A stretch of DNA of 64,000 bases. It comes from Eubacterium_U album (GTDB lineage Bacteria > Bacillota > Clostridia > Lachnospirales > Lachnospiraceae). Positions within the stretch are counted from its first letter, which is position 1. Every line of letters begins with the position of its first letter. The DNA lies in contig NZ_JAODBU010000008.1 in assembly GCF_025336545.1 (NCBI RefSeq), forward strand, positions 1 through 64,000. The letters are read 5' to 3'. The position numbers were made by a program, and so were the translations under genes. Below the pieces are notes generated by a model, which was not told the DNA's origin, ran no database searches, and saw only the letters and a program-made list of their open reading frames with translations. This document shows, piece by piece, positions 8,407 through 17,616 of this stretch.

Positions 8407-9672
8407 ATGGGAATGACTATGACTCAGAAAATTCTTGCAGCACATGCGGGATTAGATAAAGTCGAAGCAGGACAGTTGATTGAAGCCAATTTAGATTTGG
8501 TTTTAGGTAATGATGTAACAGCTCCTGTAGCGATTGGCGAAATGAAAAAAATGAATGTTGATTGTGTGTTTTGCAAAGATAAAATTGCATTAGTACCAGA
8601 TCATTTTACACCAAATAAAGATATTAAATCAGCAGAATTATATAAATGCGTTAAAGATTTTGCAGAAGAAAACGAAATTACTAATTACTTTGAAACAGGA
8701 AGAGTTGGAATTGAACATGCATTACTTCCTGAAAAAGGGTTAGTTGTTGCCGGAGACGTAGTTATTGGTGCAGATTCACATACATGTACATATGGAGCCC
8801 TTGGAGCTTTCTCAACAGGTGTAGGAAGTACTGATATGGCAGCAGGTATGGCTACAGGTCAGGCTTGGTTTAAAGTTCCATCAGCTATTAAATTTAATCT
8901 TACAGGTAAACCGGCTAAATGGGTAAGTGGAAAAGATATTATTTTACATATAATTGGTTTAATCGGTGTTGACGGTGCATTATACCGCTCAATGGAATTT
9001 GTTGGAGATGGAATTAAATACTTATCTATGGATGACAGATTCGCTATGACAAATATGGCAATCGAAGCAGGTGGAAAGAATGGTATTTTCCCTGTAGATG
9101 ATTTGGCTATTCAGTATATGAAGGAACATTCTACTAAAGAATTTACAGTATATGAAGCAGATGAGGATGCTGAATATGATGAGGAATACACTATTGACTT
9201 AAGTAAATTAAGACCGACAGTTGCATTTCCACATCTTCCTGAAAATACAAGAACAATTGACGAAGTTGGCGAAGTTAAGATTGATCAGGTTGTTATTGGT
9301 TCATGTACAAACGGAAGAATTGAAGATATGAGAATTGCTGCCAAAGTATTAGAAGGCAGAGAAGTTAAAAAAGGTGTAAGAGCCATAATTTTCCCAGCAA
9401 CTCAGGCAGTATATTTACAGGCAATTGAAGAAGGCTTAATTCAGACTTTCATTAAAGCCGGATGCGCAGTAAGCACACCAACATGTGGCCCTTGTCTTGG
9501 AGGACATATGGGTATTCTTGCAAAGGGAGAAAGAGCAATAGCTACAACAAACAGAAACTTTGTAGGACGTATGGGAGACCCTGAATCAGAAGTTTACCTT
9601 TCAAGCCCTGCAGTAGCAGCAGCAAGTGCAGTTACAGGTAAGATTTCAGGACCAGAAGAATTAGGACTATAG
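8407..9672 (+). CDS. leuC: 3-isopropylmalate dehydratase large subunit
   Basis: Aconitase-family subunit that isomerises 2- to 3-isopropylmalate in leucine synthesis, working with LeuD. The three 4Fe-4S cysteines are visible: Cys300 in SCTNGR and Cys360 and Cys363 in CGPCLGG. GADSHTCTYGALGAF is the other family block. At 421 residues it is of the shorter LeuC/homoaconitase-like class rather than the 460-residue enterobacterial type. AGGAGG precedes the ATG. leuD follows nine bases after the stop. Confidence 0.95.
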   Translation: MGMTMTQKILAAHAGLDKVEAGQLIEANLDLVLGNDVTAPVAIGEMKKMNVDCVFCKDKIALVPDHFTPNKDIKSAELYKCVKDFAEENEITNYFETGRVGIEHALLPEKGLVVAGDVVIGADSHTCTYGALGAFSTGVGSTDMAAGMATGQAWFKVPSAIKFNLTGKPAKWVSGKDIILHIIGLIGVDGALYRSMEFVGDGIKYLSMDDRFAMTNMAIEAGGKNGIFPVDDLAIQYMKEHSTKEFTVYEADEDAEYDEEYTIDLSKLRPTVAFPHLPENTRTIDEVGEVKIDQVVIGSCTNGRIEDMRIAAKVLEGREVKKGVRAIIFPATQAVYLQAIEEGLIQTFIKAGCAVSTPTCGPCLGGHMGILAKGERAIATTNRNFVGRMGDPESEVYLSSPAVAAASAVTGKISGPEELGL

Positions 9673-9681
9673 GAGGCAGAA

Positions 9682-10167
9682 ATGGAAGCTAAAGGAAGAG
9701 TATTTAAATATGGCGATAATGTTGATACAGATGTAATTATTCCAGCAAGATACTTAAATGTTCCTGATGCAAAGGAACTTGCAAAGCATTGTATGGAAGA
9801 TATAGACGTTGATTTTGTAAAAAATGTCAAAGAAGGCGATATTATAGTAGCTGATAAGAACTTTGGATGTGGTTCATCAAGAGAACATGCACCAATAGCA
9901 ATTAAGGCATCGGGTGTAAGTTGTGTTATAGCTGAAACATTTGCCAGAATTTTTTATAGAAATGCAATAAATATTGGTTTGCCAATTATTGAATGCCCGG
10001 AAGCTGCTAAAGGCATTGAGGCAGGAGACGTGGTAAGAGTTAATTTTGATACAGGTATGATTTACAATGAAACAAAAGGAACTGAATTTAAAGGTCAGGC
10101 ATTCCCGGAGTTTATGCAGAAAATCATTAAAGCAGAAGGTTTAATAAACTATATAAATAACAAATAA
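9682..10167 (+). CDS. leuD: 3-isopropylmalate dehydratase small subunit
   Basis: A 161-residue swivel-domain subunit that completes the LeuCD active site. It has GDNVDTDVIIPARYL at the N-terminus and the FGCGSSREHAP loop at about residues 60-70. The short length agrees with the shorter LeuC class next to it. Its AGGAGG site overlaps the leuC stop codon, so the two are translationally coupled. Confidence 0.95.
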   Translation: MEAKGRVFKYGDNVDTDVIIPARYLNVPDAKELAKHCMEDIDVDFVKNVKEGDIIVADKNFGCGSSREHAPIAIKASGVSCVIAETFARIFYRNAINIGLPIIECPEAAKGIEAGDVVRVNFDTGMIYNETKGTEFKGQAFPEFMQKIIKAEGLINYINNK

Positions 10168-10188
10168 GGTTATCAGTAGGAGGAAAAG

Positions 10189-11676
10189 ATGGAAGTATTA
10201 TACAGAAGTACCCGTGGACAAGGTGGAGAAGTAAAGGCATCACAGGCTATTTTAAAAGGATTAGCAGATGATGGAGGATTATTTGTACCTACAACTATTC
10301 CAAAGTTAGAAGTATCTGTAAATGAATTGTCAAAAATGACATATCAGGAAGTTGCATATGAAGTTATGAAATTATACTTTACAGACTTTACAGAGGAAGA
10401 ATTAAAGAATTGTATTAATAAAGCATATGATTCTAAATTTGATACAGAAGAAATTGCTCCATTAGCAGAAGTTGATGGCGCATACTATTTGGAACTTTTC
10501 CATGGCGCAACAATAGCATTTAAGGATATGGCATTGTCAATACTTCCACATTTACTTACAACATCAGCTAAAAAGAATGATGTTAAAAATGAAATTGTTA
10601 TTTTGACAGCTACATCAGGTGATACAGGTAAGGCTGCTTTGGCAGGATTTGCAGATGTTAAAGGAACAAGAATTGTAGTATTTTATCCACATGGTGGAGT
10701 AAGCCCTATTCAGGAAAAACAGATGGTTACACAGAAAGGTGATAACACATTTGTTGTAGCAATAAATGGAAACTTTGACCAGGCACAGAGTGGAGTTAAA
10801 GCTATATTTGGAAATAAAGAACTTGCAAAAGAAATGGATGAAAAAGGATTCCAGTTCTCATCAGCAAACTCAATTAATATTGGACGTCTTATCCCACAGG
10901 TTGCTTATTATGTATATGCATATGCAAAATTATTTGCAGAAGGAAAAGTTGCTAAGGATGAAAAAATTAATGTTGTAGTTCCAACAGGTAACTTTGGTAA
11001 CATTTTAGCAGCTTACTATGCAAAGAATATGGGACTTCCGATTGATAAATTAGTATGTGCTTCAAATGACAATAAAGTACTTTATGATTTCTTTGAAACA
11101 GGATGCTATGATAGAAACAGAGAGTTTATTTTAACAAACTCACCATCTATGGATATTTTGATTTCAAGTAATCTTGAAAGATTAATTTATAAAATTGCTG
11201 AAAATGATTCAGAAAAGAATGCTGAATTAATGGCAGAACTAGCAAAAGACGGAAAATATACTATTACTGATTCAATGAGAAAGCAACTTGCTGATTTTTA
11301 TGGAAATTATGCTACTGAAGCTGAAACAACAGAAGAAATTAAACGAGTATATGACAAGACAGGATATATTATGGACACTCATACTGCAGTTGCTTCATGT
11401 GTATATGGTAAGTACAAGAAAGATACAAATGATGATAAGGTAACTGTTATTGCAAGTACAGCAAGCCCATTCAAATTTACAAGAAGTGTTATGAATGCAA
11501 TTAATCCTGCATATGATAAGCTTGGCGATTTTGAATTAGTTGATGAATTAAGCAAGATTGGAAATGTTAAAGTTCCAAATGCAATTGAAGAAATCAGAAA
11601 CGCAGAAATCCGTCATAATAACTTATGCAATGTAGATGAAATGGAATCTGTTGTAAAGAAATTTTTAAATATGTAA
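10189..11676 (+). CDS. thrC: Threonine synthase
   Basis: PLP enzyme converting O-phosphohomoserine to threonine. Lys112 in HGATIAFKDMA is the expected Schiff-base lysine; TATSGDTGKAALAGF and VPTGNFGNILAAYYAK are cofactor phosphate-binding blocks. At 495 residues with the N-terminal YRSTRG start it belongs to the longer, fungal/enterobacterial-like subgroup. It is the third gene after leuC-leuD with a 21-base gap and its own AGGAGG, so leucine and threonine synthesis genes appear to share one transcript. Confidence 0.93.
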   Translation: MEVLYRSTRGQGGEVKASQAILKGLADDGGLFVPTTIPKLEVSVNELSKMTYQEVAYEVMKLYFTDFTEEELKNCINKAYDSKFDTEEIAPLAEVDGAYYLELFHGATIAFKDMALSILPHLLTTSAKKNDVKNEIVILTATSGDTGKAALAGFADVKGTRIVVFYPHGGVSPIQEKQMVTQKGDNTFVVAINGNFDQAQSGVKAIFGNKELAKEMDEKGFQFSSANSINIGRLIPQVAYYVYAYAKLFAEGKVAKDEKINVVVPTGNFGNILAAYYAKNMGLPIDKLVCASNDNKVLYDFFETGCYDRNREFILTNSPSMDILISSNLERLIYKIAENDSEKNAELMAELAKDGKYTITDSMRKQLADFYGNYATEAETTEEIKRVYDKTGYIMDTHTAVASCVYGKYKKDTNDDKVTVIASTASPFKFTRSVMNAINPAYDKLGDFELVDELSKIGNVKVPNAIEEIRNAEIRHNNLCNVDEMESVVKKFLNM

Positions 11677-11820
11677 AGAGAGCATAATTGTGTAAACATG
11701 TAGTGCACAAGAGTTTGTGAAGTATTATTTTATTTCTCAGATATATATTTAAAAATTTGAAATATGAAGTTAAATAATATAAATATATTGTAAGCGAAGG
11801 TAATACCGTAAATTACAAAT

Positions 11821-11867
11821 ACAAAGGTCTTTTTGTTGATGATGTTTAATGACAAAAAGACCTTTGT
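11821..11867. terminator. Perfect inverted repeat, possible terminator after thrC
   Basis: Arms ACAAAGGTCTTTTTGT (11821-11836) and ACAAAAAGACCTTTGT (11852-11867) match perfectly over 16 bp with a 15-base loop. No T run follows on the plus strand, so the terminator role is uncertain. Confidence 0.5.
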
Positions 11868-11911
11868 ATCTATTTAAAAGGTAGAAAACTTTTGTAATAT
11901 GGAGAGAATAA

Positions 11912-12484
11912 ATGAACAATTTTTTTGGTATGCTTGCCCGAATGAAATATATAAACAGATGGGGGCTTATGCGAAATACAATTCAGGAAAATATAGCAGA
12001 ACATAGTTTAGATGTGGCTGTTATTTCCCATGCTTTAGCTACTATAGGAAATATCTATTTTAATAAACAAAATGATGCAGAACACATAGCGGTTTTAGCG
12101 ATGTTTCATGATACATCCGAAATTATTACGGGAGATTTGCCTACACCTATAAAATATTATGCACCTGAAATAAGAGATTCTTATAAAAAGGTAGAGGAAG
12201 TGGCTACTAATCAGCTTATAAATGAATTGCCGGAAGAAATGAGAAAGGTTTACAGAACTATCTTAAAAGAAGAACAAAATGAAGAGTGGAAATATGTAAA
12301 GGCTGCAGATAGATTATCAGCATATATAAAGTGCATAGAAGAGTCAAAAATGGGAAATACAGATTTTGTTAATGCACAAAATTCAATTAAAAAGAGTATA
12401 GACGAAATGAAGATGCCGGAGATTGCTTTTTTTATTGAAAAATTTCTTCCATCATACAGTATTACATTAGACGAGATAAATTAA
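11912..12484 (+). CDS. HD-domain 5'-deoxynucleotidase, YfbR-like
   Basis: A 190-residue HD phosphohydrolase. Metal ligands visible are His31 (NIAEHS), His66-Asp67 (MFHDTSE) and an Asp near residue 132 (KAADRLSAYIK). The opening ARMKYINRWGLMR and the GDLPTPIKYY segment match the E. coli YfbR family, which dephosphorylates deoxynucleoside 5'-monophosphates. It is probably transcribed with topB, whose start lies 24 bases after this stop. Substrate range is inferred from the family. Confidence 0.82.
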   Translation: MNNFFGMLARMKYINRWGLMRNTIQENIAEHSLDVAVISHALATIGNIYFNKQNDAEHIAVLAMFHDTSEIITGDLPTPIKYYAPEIRDSYKKVEEVATNQLINELPEEMRKVYRTILKEEQNEEWKYVKAADRLSAYIKCIEESKMGNTDFVNAQNSIKKSIDEMKMPEIAFFIEKFLPSYSITLDEIN

Positions 12485-12508
12485 TTACCGGACAAGGCAG
12501 GAGTGTTA

Positions 12509-14581
12509 ATGGGAAAATCACTATTTATAGCAGAAAAACCAAGTGTTGCTGCTGAATTTGCAAAAGCATTAAAAGAGAATACAAAACGTGGTGACGGATA
12601 TTTAGAAAGTGAAAATGCTGTAGTAACATGGTGTGTGGGTCATTTGGTTACTATGAGCTATCCGGAATGTTACGATGAAAAATTGAAAAAATGGAATATT
12701 CAGGATTTGCCTTTTATTCCGGAAGGAGAATGGAAATATGAAGTAATTCCTGGAGTAAAAAAGCAGTTTAATATTGTAAAAGGTCTTTTGAACAGAGAAG
12801 ATGTAGAGACGATATATGTTTGCACTGACTCAGGAAGAGAAGGAGAATATATATACAGACTGGTGGCTCAGGAAGCAGGAGTACATGATAAAGTACAAAA
12901 ACGTGTATGGATTGACTCTCAGACTGAAGAAGAAATTTTAAGAGGAATTAGGGAAGCAAAAGATATATCTGAATATGATAATTTGTCTGACGCGGCTTAT
13001 TTAAGAGCGAAGGAAGATTATTTAATGGGAATTAATTTCTCTAGATTATTAACTCTTAGATATGGAAATTCAATTGCAAGATTTTTAAATAAAAAATACA
13101 CAGTAATTTCTGTAGGTAGGGTTATGACGTGCGTATTAGGAATGATATGCAATAGAGAACGGGAAATAAGAAATTTTGTAAAAACACCATTTTACAGAGT
13201 AAATGGTAAATTGCAGATTGAAGATTACAAAGTAGATGCAGAATGGAAGGCAGTTGAAAATACAAAATATTTTGAAACACCATTTTTATATAAGGAAAAT
13301 GGTTTTAAAGAAAGAAAGACGGCAGAAGAATTAATTGAGGCAATAAATGTTTCACAGCCGGTCGAATTAATGGTTAAGTCAATTACTAAAAAAGATGAAA
13401 AAAAGCAACCTCCATTGTTATTTAATCTTGCAGAACTTCAGAATGATTGCTCTAGATTATTTAAGATAAATCCTGATGAAACATTGAATGTAGTTCAGGA
13501 ACTATATGAAAAGAAACTGGTAACTTATCCAAGAACTGATGCACGAGTTTTATCTACTGCGGTATCAAAAGAGATTTATAAGAATATAAATGGATTAAGA
13601 GGATTTACTCCGGTAAAAGGATTTGCTGAAAATATTTTAAAAGCAGGTTCTTACAAAGGGTTAGAAAAAACTAAATATGTAGATGATAAGAAGATAACAG
13701 ACCATTATGCAATAATTCCTACAGGACAGGGATTAAATGGCTTAAATAGTTTAAAACCGGTTGCACAGAAAGTATACGTGCTTATTGTAAGAAGATTTTT
13801 AAGTATTTTTTATCCGCCGGCTATATACAAAAAAGCATCATTGATAGGAAATGTTAAATCTGTTTTCAAAGATGGTAGTGAAACAATGGAACAATTTGGA
13901 AGCAATTTTAAAATATTAGTTCAGAAAGGTTATTTTGAAATTGCAGGCGTTCCGGGCGAAAAGAAAAGCTCAAAAGATAAGCAGGAAAATGATGCTGAAA
14001 ATCAGGATGGCACTAATGATAGTGAAAATCAGGAGTTAACACTAGACAGCAAATTTTTTGAATTGTTGAAAAATATAAAGAAAAATGATAAAATTTCAAT
14101 GGTAGGTCTGGATATTAAAGAAGGTGAAACAAAACCACCAAAAAGATATAATTCAGGTTCTTTAATTCTTGCAATGGAGAACGCAGGTCAGCTTATAGAG
14201 GACGAGGATTTAAGAGCTCAGATAAAAGGAAGTGGAATTGGTACAAGTGCTACCAGAGCTGGAATAATAACCAAACTACAAAAAAATGAATACATTAAGT
14301 TAAATAGTAAAACACAGATTGTGACACCAATGCAATTAGGAGAAATGGTTTATGGCGTAGTTTATATGTCAATAAGATCTCTTCTTAACCCTGAATTGAC
14401 AGCAAGTTGGGAATTAGGTCTTACCAAGGTTGCAGAGGGTGAAATAACAGCTGATGAATATATGAAGAAATTAGATGATTTTATAAGAGGTAGAACAGAT
14501 AATGTTCTAAGAATCAACAATGCTAATCAGATGGTGAATTACTATAATTATGTGGCACAATTTTACAGGAGGAACAAATAA
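12509..14581 (+). CDS. topB: DNA topoisomerase III (type IA)
   Basis: Single-strand-passing topoisomerase that decatenates and relaxes DNA. The TOPRIM domain is at the N-terminus (SLFIAEKPSVA, then CTDSGREGEY near 106-114). The active-site tyrosine is Tyr340 in VTYPRTDARVL. SGIGTSATRAGII is a conserved type IA block. The protein is 690 residues; a Glu/Asn/Asp-rich insertion lies at about 490-510. GTG 12503 is in frame, but GGCAGGAG (12495-12502) suits ATG 12509. There are no C-terminal zinc fingers. The stop overlaps the glmS start by one base. Confidence 0.93.
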   Translation: MGKSLFIAEKPSVAAEFAKALKENTKRGDGYLESENAVVTWCVGHLVTMSYPECYDEKLKKWNIQDLPFIPEGEWKYEVIPGVKKQFNIVKGLLNREDVETIYVCTDSGREGEYIYRLVAQEAGVHDKVQKRVWIDSQTEEEILRGIREAKDISEYDNLSDAAYLRAKEDYLMGINFSRLLTLRYGNSIARFLNKKYTVISVGRVMTCVLGMICNREREIRNFVKTPFYRVNGKLQIEDYKVDAEWKAVENTKYFETPFLYKENGFKERKTAEELIEAINVSQPVELMVKSITKKDEKKQPPLLFNLAELQNDCSRLFKINPDETLNVVQELYEKKLVTYPRTDARVLSTAVSKEIYKNINGLRGFTPVKGFAENILKAGSYKGLEKTKYVDDKKITDHYAIIPTGQGLNGLNSLKPVAQKVYVLIVRRFLSIFYPPAIYKKASLIGNVKSVFKDGSETMEQFGSNFKILVQKGYFEIAGVPGEKKSSKDKQENDAENQDGTNDSENQELTLDSKFFELLKNIKKNDKISMVGLDIKEGETKPPKRYNSGSLILAMENAGQLIEDEDLRAQIKGSGIGTSATRAGIITKLQKNEYIKLNSKTQIVTPMQLGEMVYGVVYMSIRSLLNPELTASWELGLTKVAEGEITADEYMKKLDDFIRGRTDNVLRINNANQMVNYYNYVAQFYRRNK

Positions 14582-16401
14582 TGTGTGGAATAGTAGGATA
14601 TGTGGGCAGTAAAGACTGCGCTGATGTATTAATAGACTCATTAAGTAAACTTGAGTATAGAGGATATGATTCAGCAGGAATAGCAGTATTTGAAAAAGGT
14701 GAAATATCTGTATGTAAGGCAAAAGGAGAATTAAAGAACCTTACAGAAAAAATGAAAAAAGAACATAAACCATATGGACATTGTGGTATTGGACATACAA
14801 GATGGGCAACACATGGTGAACCATCAGACATTAACTCTCATCCACATGGAAATAAGAGAGTATCAATTGTACACAATGGGATTATAGAAAATTATAAAGA
14901 AATTAAAGATTTCCTAATTGATAAAGGATATACATTTGTAAGTGAAACAGATACAGAAACAGTTGCAAAATTATTAGATTACTATTATGAAGGTGATCCT
15001 ATAGATGCAATAATTAAGACATTAAAAGATGTTACAGGTGCATATGCATTGGGAATTATTTTTAAAGATTTTCCTGATACAATTTATGCAGTAAGAAAAG
15101 ACAGCCCGTTAATTATTGGAAAAGGTGAAGAAGAAAACTTTATCGCCAGCGATGTACCTGCAATCTTAAAATATACAAGAAATTATTATCTTCTTGAATA
15201 TGGTGAGATTGCAACAATTAAGTCAGATAGAATTGAATTTTGTGATTTTCATAAGCAGAATATTAAGAAAGAAATTCAGGTTTCAGAACTTGATATGGAT
15301 GCAGCTGAAAAGGGTGGATATGAACATTTCATGTTAAAAGAAATACATGAACAGCCAACAGCAGTAAATACAACAATTGCACCAAGAATTGTGAATGGTA
15401 TGCCTGATTTATCAGAATGTGGACTTACACCTGAAAAATTAAAATCATATCATAAGTTATTTATTGTTGCATGTGGTACAGCAATGCATGCAGGAATGGT
15501 TGGAAAGTATGTAATTGAAAAATTAGCAAGAACAGAAGTCACAGTTGATATTGCATCAGAATTTAGATATAGAGACCCTATAATTGGAAAAGATGATTTG
15601 ATGGTTGTTGTATCACAGTCAGGTGAAACGGCAGATACTAAGGCAGCATTGCAGTTAGCACATGAAAGAGGCGCAGAAGTACTTTCAATTGTTAATGTTA
15701 AGGGCTCTTCAATTGCAAGAGAATCAGATATGGTTCTTTATACTCATGCAGGTCCTGAAATCTCAGTAGCATCAACAAAAGCTTTCTCAGTACAGATGTC
15801 TGTTATGTATTTAATAGCATTTGAAATGGCATATGCTAAAGGATGTATAGACGAAGCAGAGTGTAAGAGACTTACAGAAGAGTTAAAGAATATTCCTGAA
15901 GTTTTAGAAAAAACAATGCAGGCTGAGAGTAAATGTAAATATATTGCCAGCAAGTTAATAACAGCGTCAAGCTTATTATATATTGGTAGAGGGCTTGATT
16001 ATGCACTTAGTATGGAAGGCTCACTTAAGTTGAAAGAGATTTCATACATTCATTCTGAAAGTTATGCTGCAGGCGAATTAAAACACGGAACAATTTCTCT
16101 TATTACAGATGGTATGCCGGTAATAGCAGTTGCTACACAGAGTCACTTACTTGAAAAAACAGTAAGCAATATTGTTGAAGTTAAATCAAGAGGGGCAATG
16201 ACAATTACTGTTTGTAAGGAAGGAGAGCAGTTTGCAGAAGGTGTAAATGATTATATAGTAGAAGTACCTGAATTAGAAGATGTATTAATGCCAATGGTAA
16301 CAGTTATTCCGTTACAGATGATAGCTTATTATACTTCTGTATTAAAAGGATTAAATGTAGATAAACCAAGAAATCTTGCAAAATCAGTTACAGTAGAATA
16401 A
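14581..16401 (+). CDS. glmS: Glutamine-fructose-6-phosphate aminotransferase
   Basis: Makes glucosamine-6-phosphate, the entry to UDP-GlcNAc and peptidoglycan. Cys2 of MCGIVGYVG is the glutaminase nucleophile after Met removal; TRWATHG and DTETVAKL are glutaminase-domain blocks; VACGTAMHAG, VSQSGETADT and STKAFSVQ belong to the two SIS isomerase domains; the C-terminus ends AKSVTVE as usual. It has 606 residues. TAATG overlap with topB and AGGAGG (14567-14572) indicate coupling. No glmS ribozyme core was seen upstream, where topB coding leaves no room. Confidence 0.96.
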   Translation: MCGIVGYVGSKDCADVLIDSLSKLEYRGYDSAGIAVFEKGEISVCKAKGELKNLTEKMKKEHKPYGHCGIGHTRWATHGEPSDINSHPHGNKRVSIVHNGIIENYKEIKDFLIDKGYTFVSETDTETVAKLLDYYYEGDPIDAIIKTLKDVTGAYALGIIFKDFPDTIYAVRKDSPLIIGKGEEENFIASDVPAILKYTRNYYLLEYGEIATIKSDRIEFCDFHKQNIKKEIQVSELDMDAAEKGGYEHFMLKEIHEQPTAVNTTIAPRIVNGMPDLSECGLTPEKLKSYHKLFIVACGTAMHAGMVGKYVIEKLARTEVTVDIASEFRYRDPIIGKDDLMVVVSQSGETADTKAALQLAHERGAEVLSIVNVKGSSIARESDMVLYTHAGPEISVASTKAFSVQMSVMYLIAFEMAYAKGCIDEAECKRLTEELKNIPEVLEKTMQAESKCKYIASKLITASSLLYIGRGLDYALSMEGSLKLKEISYIHSESYAAGELKHGTISLITDGMPVIAVATQSHLLEKTVSNIVEVKSRGAMTITVCKEGEQFAEGVNDYIVEVPELEDVLMPMVTVIPLQMIAYYTSVLKGLNVDKPRNLAKSVTVE

Positions 16402-16411
16402 GATCATATCG

Positions 16412-16446
16412 AAAAACTGTTACTTATATTAGTAACAGTTTTTCTT
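16412..16446 (+). terminator. Terminator after glmS
   Basis: Arms AAAAACTGTTACT (16412-16424) and AGTAACAGTTTTT (16431-16443) with a 6-base loop. Confidence 0.85.
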
Positions 16447-16488
16447 TAAATAGTGAAAGAAAAATAATTCACAAAGAGAGGTGCTAGA

Positions 16489-17148
16489 ATGTACAAAATA
16501 AAAGATTTATATGATTTAAACGAAACAATTGCAGCTAAATTATTTGATGGGGTAGAATATCCATGGGAAGTATTAGCTAATATAGGTGATTTTATAATTG
16601 AATTAGGTAAGACTTTGCCGAAAGATAAATTTGACCATCCACAGGAAGATATATGGATTGCTAAAGATGTAACAATAGCAAAAACAGCAACATTAAACGG
16701 ACCATTGATAATTGATGAAGGTACAGAAGTAAGACCTGGGGCATTTATCCGTGGAAAAGTTATTGTTGGAAAAGATTGTGTTGTTGGTAATTCTACAGAA
16801 TTAAAAAATGTTGTATTATTCAATACTGTTCAGGTCCCACACTATAATTATGTTGGAGATAGTATTTTAGGAACGCATTCGCATATGGGAGCCGGATCAA
16901 TTACTTCAAATGTAAAATCAGACAAAACATTAGTTGTGGTTAAAGATGGAGAAGAAAAGATTGAAACAGGTTTAAAGAAATTTGGAGCAATGCTTGGAGA
17001 TTACGTAGAAGTAGGATGTGGTTCAGTCCTAAATCCGGGAACAGTCATTGGAAGAAATGTAAATATCTATCCTTTATCAAGTGTTAGAGGCGTAGTTAAA
17101 GCCAATTCAATCTACAAAAAGCAGGGAGAAATAGTAGAAAAAAGATAA
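16489..17148 (+). CDS. Left-handed beta-helix (hexapeptide) acyltransferase, GlmU C-terminal-like
   Basis: A 219-residue protein with hexapeptide repeats from about residue 60 to 200 (DVTIAKTATLNGPLIIDEG, then GSVLNPGTVIGRNVNIYP). It resembles the acetyltransferase half of GlmU but has no nucleotidyltransferase domain. The first 55 residues form a helical region. Placed just after glmS, which makes the precursor of the GlmU substrate, it may act on an amino-sugar phosphate; that is inferred. Such proteins are often labelled UDP-N-acetylglucosamine pyrophosphorylase-related. GAGAGG precedes the ATG. Confidence 0.75.
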   Translation: MYKIKDLYDLNETIAAKLFDGVEYPWEVLANIGDFIIELGKTLPKDKFDHPQEDIWIAKDVTIAKTATLNGPLIIDEGTEVRPGAFIRGKVIVGKDCVVGNSTELKNVVLFNTVQVPHYNYVGDSILGTHSHMGAGSITSNVKSDKTLVVVKDGEEKIETGLKKFGAMLGDYVEVGCGSVLNPGTVIGRNVNIYPLSSVRGVVKANSIYKKQGEIVEKR

Positions 17149-17243
17149 GGTAAAAAATAGATTGTTATACGACAATCTTCAAGTGGAAATGCAAATTATA
17201 ATGTTAAAGTTTTGTGAAAATAATAAATAGTCAGTATTTTCCA

Positions 17244-17272
17244 TTGATAAAAAGAATAATATATTCTATAAT
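17244..17272 (+). promoter_or_regulatory. Sigma-A promoter of the structured ncRNA
   Basis: TTGATA (17244-17249), exactly 17 bases, TATAAT (17267-17272). Predicted start is close to 17280. The nearest coding start is over 300 bases on, so the promoter belongs to an RNA gene. Confidence 0.75.
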
Positions 17273-17279
17273 AATATTA

Positions 17280-17556
17280 CAAACAACACAGTCATTGATT
17301 GTGTTTGTTTCCTTGGAATGCTCGTAGACTTGTATATTTTGAACCTACATTTATCGAGACGGGATTCCTATATCTTTGCATGGATGTCAGGCCTCATATA
17401 TGCCGTCAGTACATAGTACAGGTGGCTAGCTAGTGGAAGGCAGAAGTGTGAATGCGGTTGCCCACCTGGCGCAAGCTAGGACTCAAAAGGCAAGGACGGC
17501 ATTTCGAGTATAAATCAAAAGATAAGTTGGCACAGCATTTTTGCTGTGCCTTTCTT
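17280..17556 (+). ncRNA. Structured noncoding RNA gene (6S- or raiA-class candidate)
   Basis: A GC-richer island in AT-rich surroundings, with its own promoter and terminator. CTTGGAATGCT (17312-17322) pairs over 11 bases with GGCATTTCGAG (17498-17508), closing a roughly 200-base domain. Inside, CTTG/CAAG, TTTTGA/TCAAAA and CCTA/TAGG extend that helix. CAGGTGG pairs with CCACCTG, and CTAGCT in its loop can pair with AGCTAG after it, suggesting a pseudoknot. The end-closing helix and the 3' sequence GGACGGCATTTCGAG recall 6S RNA; the compact pseudoknotted interior fits a raiA-type RNA better. No open frame is present. Class is undecided. Confidence 0.7.
17529..17556 (+). terminator. Terminator of the ncRNA gene
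   Basis: GGCACAGCA (17529-17537), TTTT loop, TGCTGTGCC (17542-17550), followed by TTTCTT. Confidence 0.85.
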
Positions 17557-17616
17557 ATGTAATAGTAAATTTAGATATAAAGCTGTAAGTCGTATTTGAA
17601 AGGCTGGGTGCAAAAA

